The position numbers and the translations under genes are program-made. A DNA stretch of 18,319 nt from JAHDNZ01 sp036721855 (GTDB lineage Bacteria; Bacillota; DTU065). A model generated the notes under the pieces. That model saw only the letters and a program-made list of their open reading frames with translations. It did no database searches and was not told where the DNA came from. The stretch is taken from NCBI GenBank assembly GCA_036721855.1, contig DAIMKF010000037.1, positions 1 to 18,319 of the forward strand, read 5' to 3'. Positions within the stretch are counted from its first letter, which is position 1. Each line of letters starts with the position of its first letter. Below are positions 15,726-18,319 of this stretch, one piece after another.

Positions 15726-15760
15726 AACATCCGCAGATATCTATCTGCGGATGTTCATAT
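15726..15760. terminator. Hairpin between convergent genes, probable bidirectional terminator
   Basis: A perfect 14-bp stem (AACATCCGCAGATA at 15726-15739 with its complement at 15742-15755) sits midway between two convergent stop codons. The flanking T tract is poor on the plus strand, and a short A run lies on the left. The symmetry would also suit a protein-binding palindrome, but its position favours termination. Confidence 0.7.
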
Positions 15761-15799
15761 AAACCGTTAGTGTCAATGAAAGACACAAATTAGGATTGT

Positions 15800-18190
15800 T
15801 TAAGGGATTGATTTAATATCTGATAGATCGAAGCTAAATGAGGTGCTTTTAGAGTCCCAATTAATGAGTGAACTATCTTTAGTAAGAGTCATTTCCCGGC
15901 CGTTAATTCTAAATACCAAATCCTTTGGCATACCATGCACTACAAAGATAACTCTCTCCCAAAAAGGCTTGTAACCTTTGTGTAGTGTTTTTATTTTAAG
16001 ATTCAGTTCATCATTTAGACAGAGTGCTTCGATTTTAGCCTCATAGTATTCATCTTCTAGATAACGGTGGCTGGAACCATCATCATCATAGAGGGTATAA
16101 TTAAAGTCTTTACCTTCTGCCCAGAAAAAGTGTAACTCTAAAAGTTTAGCGGGGCTGGCTGTGTTTTCTTGAGGTTCGGTTAAGGCGATGAAACTCCCAC
16201 CACGGATATAAAGCGGCAATGAATCCAAGTTACCTTGAGCTAAAATATAGCGGTTGCCACTAATTAGCTCACCGGTGAAGTAGTTATACCAAATACCGCT
16301 TGGCAGATATACAGCCCTGTGGTTAACTCCCGGTTCAGTAATGGGAGCAACTAAGACATCTGAACCTACCAGAAATTCGTTATTGAGGTTTACTACATTT
16401 GGATCATCTGGATATTCGTAAATCAAGGGACGCATAATGGGCGAGCCGGTAGTGGCAGCTTCTTTAAACAGGTTATACCAATGAGGTAACCAAGTATATC
16501 TTAGCTTGATAAATTTGCGAATAATCGCTTCGGTTTCTTGGCCAAAGGACCAAGGTTCTTGGTGAATCGTACCTAAAGTGCTATGGTTGCGGAAAAAAGG
16601 AATAAAAGCTCCTGCTTGTGTCCATCTAATTAAAAGCTCGGGTTCGGTGTCATACATAAAGCCACCTACATCAGCACCTATAAAGGGAACACCGGAAAGA
16701 CCTAGGCTCATACACATGGGCAAAGACATTTGCAGGTGTTCGAAGTGGCTGCTGTTATCTCCGGTCCAAACGGCGGCATAGCGCTGGATACCAGCATAGC
16801 CGGCTCTTGTCAGAACAAAAGGACGTTTTTTTGTTTGCTCCAAAAGAGCGGCATGGGTGGAGGCCGCCATCTGCATACCATAAATATTATGCAAAGCCCT
16901 GTGTGTTTTAGGATCACCATCGTTATCATGGATAATTTGAGGATCCATTTCAATCGGTTTTTGTTCGCCAAAGATTGAAGGTTCATTCATATCATTCCAG
17001 AGACCTTCAATACCTATGTCAGTATAAAAACGGTTTTGTTCTTGCCACCACTTACGAACTTTTTTGTTGGTAAAATCAGGAAAAGCACTTTTCCCGGCCC
17101 AGACTCGGCCATAATAAAGTGAGCCATCTAGTAGGCGACAAAAAACATCTTTTTTAATACCATCACAATAGACAGGATACTCGGCATCTACCTTAACACC
17201 GGGATCAACAATCGGGACCACATGGATACCCTGTTTTTTCAAATCGGCTATCAATGAGCGATAGGAGGGGAAGCGGTTTTGGTCAAAAGTAAAGACTCGA
17301 TAACCATCCATATAGTGAATATCAAGATATATGACATCCAAAGGGATATCTTTGGCTTTAAATGTTTTGGCTAACTTTCTTACTTCAGCTTCGGTTTCAT
17401 AACTATATCTTGATTGGTGATACCCTAAAGCCCATTTGGGAGGCAGAGGCATTCTACCTGTAAGATAGGTGTATTGATTTAAAACATCTTTGGGTTTTGG
17501 TCCGGCAAAAACATAATAATCAAGCTGATCATTATCAGCAGAAAAACTGTAGTAATCTTGGCTGGATTTAAAATCAAAAGTTGTCAGACCGGGAAAATCT
17601 AGAAAGATACCAAAACAAGTACCTGAACGGAGGGTTAAGAAAAAGGGAATCGATTGATACATTCGATCTACATCCGGTGTATGGGGTAGAACATCAGTGT
17701 TGTAAAACTCCATTTTTTTCCCTTTTTTATCAAGGTAACCGGTTTTTTCACCAAATCCATAATAGTGATCTTTAGGGTCAATATCTTTATAACATGCTAC
17801 CTTGTGTTTGCCATCATGGCAGATCCCAAAAGTGCTTTCAGCGACAAGCAATCTATCATTATCATAGATAGAAAGGCGCACCGGGTTTTTTTCAATAACA
17901 GCTTTTAAGCGGTTGCTTTGAAAAATAAATTTAGTATCATGGCTTAAGTCAGCAGCAACCTTTTGCGGCTTTACGCAGACAGCTATACTGGTATCTTTTG
18001 TCGGCGGTTTTTTCAGATTCATGCTAACACGAAGAATATCTTCCCGATAAAATTCAAGCCTCAAAAATCCTTGCGTACAACTAACATTTAAGGTAGACTC
18101 ATCCAAAGAAGCCGAGACTGCCATACCAATATCAAATAGACCGTTGGTTTCAAGTTTTTGTGTCAACTCTAATTCTTTTTGTTCAACCAT
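15800..18190 (-). CDS. GH31 alpha-glucosidase, cytoplasmic
   Basis: This 796-residue glycoside hydrolase family 31 enzyme releases alpha-linked glucose or a related residue from oligosaccharide ends by a retaining mechanism. The N-terminal beta domain is followed by the catalytic barrel. LDIHYMDGYRVFTFD forms part of the -1 subsite. WNDMNEPSIF contains the nucleophile D400, and WTGDNSSHFEHL contains the acid/base D478. The distal beta domains complete the usual length. No signal peptide is seen, so it should act on imported sugars. The start is ATG at 18190, preceded on the minus strand by GGGAAGGGG at 5-base spacing. The gene is monocistronic here and convergent with the DUF1854 gene. Specificity (maltose-type, isomaltose-type or alpha-xyloside) cannot be decided, although the M-N-E-P context is typical of alpha-glucosidases. 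Confidence 0.95.
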   Translation of the reverse strand: MVEQKELELTQKLETNGLFDIGMAVSASLDESTLNVSCTQGFLRLEFYREDILRVSMNLKKPPTKDTSIAVCVKPQKVAADLSHDTKFIFQSNRLKAVIEKNPVRLSIYDNDRLLVAESTFGICHDGKHKVACYKDIDPKDHYYGFGEKTGYLDKKGKKMEFYNTDVLPHTPDVDRMYQSIPFFLTLRSGTCFGIFLDFPGLTTFDFKSSQDYYSFSADNDQLDYYVFAGPKPKDVLNQYTYLTGRMPLPPKWALGYHQSRYSYETEAEVRKLAKTFKAKDIPLDVIYLDIHYMDGYRVFTFDQNRFPSYRSLIADLKKQGIHVVPIVDPGVKVDAEYPVYCDGIKKDVFCRLLDGSLYYGRVWAGKSAFPDFTNKKVRKWWQEQNRFYTDIGIEGLWNDMNEPSIFGEQKPIEMDPQIIHDNDGDPKTHRALHNIYGMQMAASTHAALLEQTKKRPFVLTRAGYAGIQRYAAVWTGDNSSHFEHLQMSLPMCMSLGLSGVPFIGADVGGFMYDTEPELLIRWTQAGAFIPFFRNHSTLGTIHQEPWSFGQETEAIIRKFIKLRYTWLPHWYNLFKEAATTGSPIMRPLIYEYPDDPNVVNLNNEFLVGSDVLVAPITEPGVNHRAVYLPSGIWYNYFTGELISGNRYILAQGNLDSLPLYIRGGSFIALTEPQENTASPAKLLELHFFWAEGKDFNYTLYDDDGSSHRYLEDEYYEAKIEALCLNDELNLKIKTLHKGYKPFWERVIFVVHGMPKDLVFRINGREMTLTKDSSLINWDSKSTSFSFDLSDIKSIP

Positions 18191-18278
18191 AGTATCCCCT
18201 TCCCTTTTATGCTTAAGGTTAGTATTCGTTATAATGTAAAATTAATCCTGTCCTAATTAAAGTCGGTGAATTGAAAAG

Positions 18279-18308
18279 TTAAGTTCCACTTTGTAAATTT
18301 AACTTCCA
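18279..18308. repeat. Short direct repeats at right edge, possible IS end
   Basis: TTAAGTTCCA (18279-18288) and TTAACTTCCA (18299-18308) form a 20-base-period pair with one mismatch. They resemble the multiple terminal repeats of some transposons, but they differ from the repeats at the left edge, so the two edges do not belong to one element. They could also be an operator of a gene beyond the window. Confidence 0.3.
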
Positions 18309-18319
18309 TGGTAACGGAG

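Noticed and set aside
15774..15792. GTGTC...GACAC inverted repeat near the alpha-glucosidase stop
   Set aside because: The stem is only five bases with no T run. The stronger hairpin at 15726-15755 already explains termination.
1..18319. CRISPR array, tRNA or rRNA genes, phage or toxin-antitoxin genes
   Set aside because: No regularly spaced repeat-spacer units, cloverleaf structures or recognisable phage or toxin proteins were seen on either strand.

Overview
The window reads as a chromosomal segment of a low-GC, Firmicutes-like bacterium. Shine-Dalgarno sites are strong, TTG and GTG starts are frequent, and T-rich intrinsic terminators punctuate the genes. I could not identify a genus. None of the exported proteins carries a lipobox cysteine, not even the ABC-type solute-binding protein. 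That is unusual for a classical monoderm Firmicute and hints at a diderm or poorly sampled lineage (inference). No rRNA, tRNA, CRISPR array or transposase gene was seen. Both window edges carry short direct repeats that could be insertion-sequence ends.

Layout. (1) 146-1189 (+) encodes a Gfo/Idh/MocA oxidoreductase, convergent with an ECF-transporter S component (1214-1774, -). They share a bidirectional terminator. (2) 1993-5012 (+) is a probable three-gene run: an unrecognised 240-aa protein, a MurA enzyme whose catalytic cysteine is replaced by aspartate, and a ribokinase-like kinase. It is closed by a terminator. (3) 5231-10130 (+) is the most unusual part, a tightly packed five-gene operon. 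It encodes an ECF sigma factor with a C-terminal beta-jelly-roll-like domain, an exported sugar-type solute-binding protein with no permease nearby, two tandem paralogous exported proteins of unknown function, and a small exported protein. The small protein's body is a clear homologue of the sigma factor's C-terminal domain. A long-stem terminator follows. (4) 10447-12696 (+) encodes a large exported cell-wall amidase with Ig-like repeats. (5) 12942-15684 (+) encodes an ABC exporter with an extra N-terminal domain and a zinc ribbon, overlapping a DUF1854 partner gene. A possible short leader ORF lies upstream. (6) 15800-18190 (-) encodes a cytoplasmic GH31 alpha-glucosidase, convergent with the DUF1854 gene across another hairpin.

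How it may work together. The sugar oxidoreductase, sugar kinase, sugar-type binding protein and GH31 enzyme point to a carbohydrate-using lifestyle, while MurA and the amidase serve the wall. The candidate new system is the 5231-10130 operon. A transcription initiation factor carries, inside the cell, a version of the same domain that the last gene of its operon exports. No anti-sigma factor is encoded beside it. A reasonable hypothesis is that the fused domain replaces an anti-sigma factor as a ligand- or protein-responsive switch, and that the exported genes bind or process the same glycan outside the cell. This is inference from domain content and gene order.
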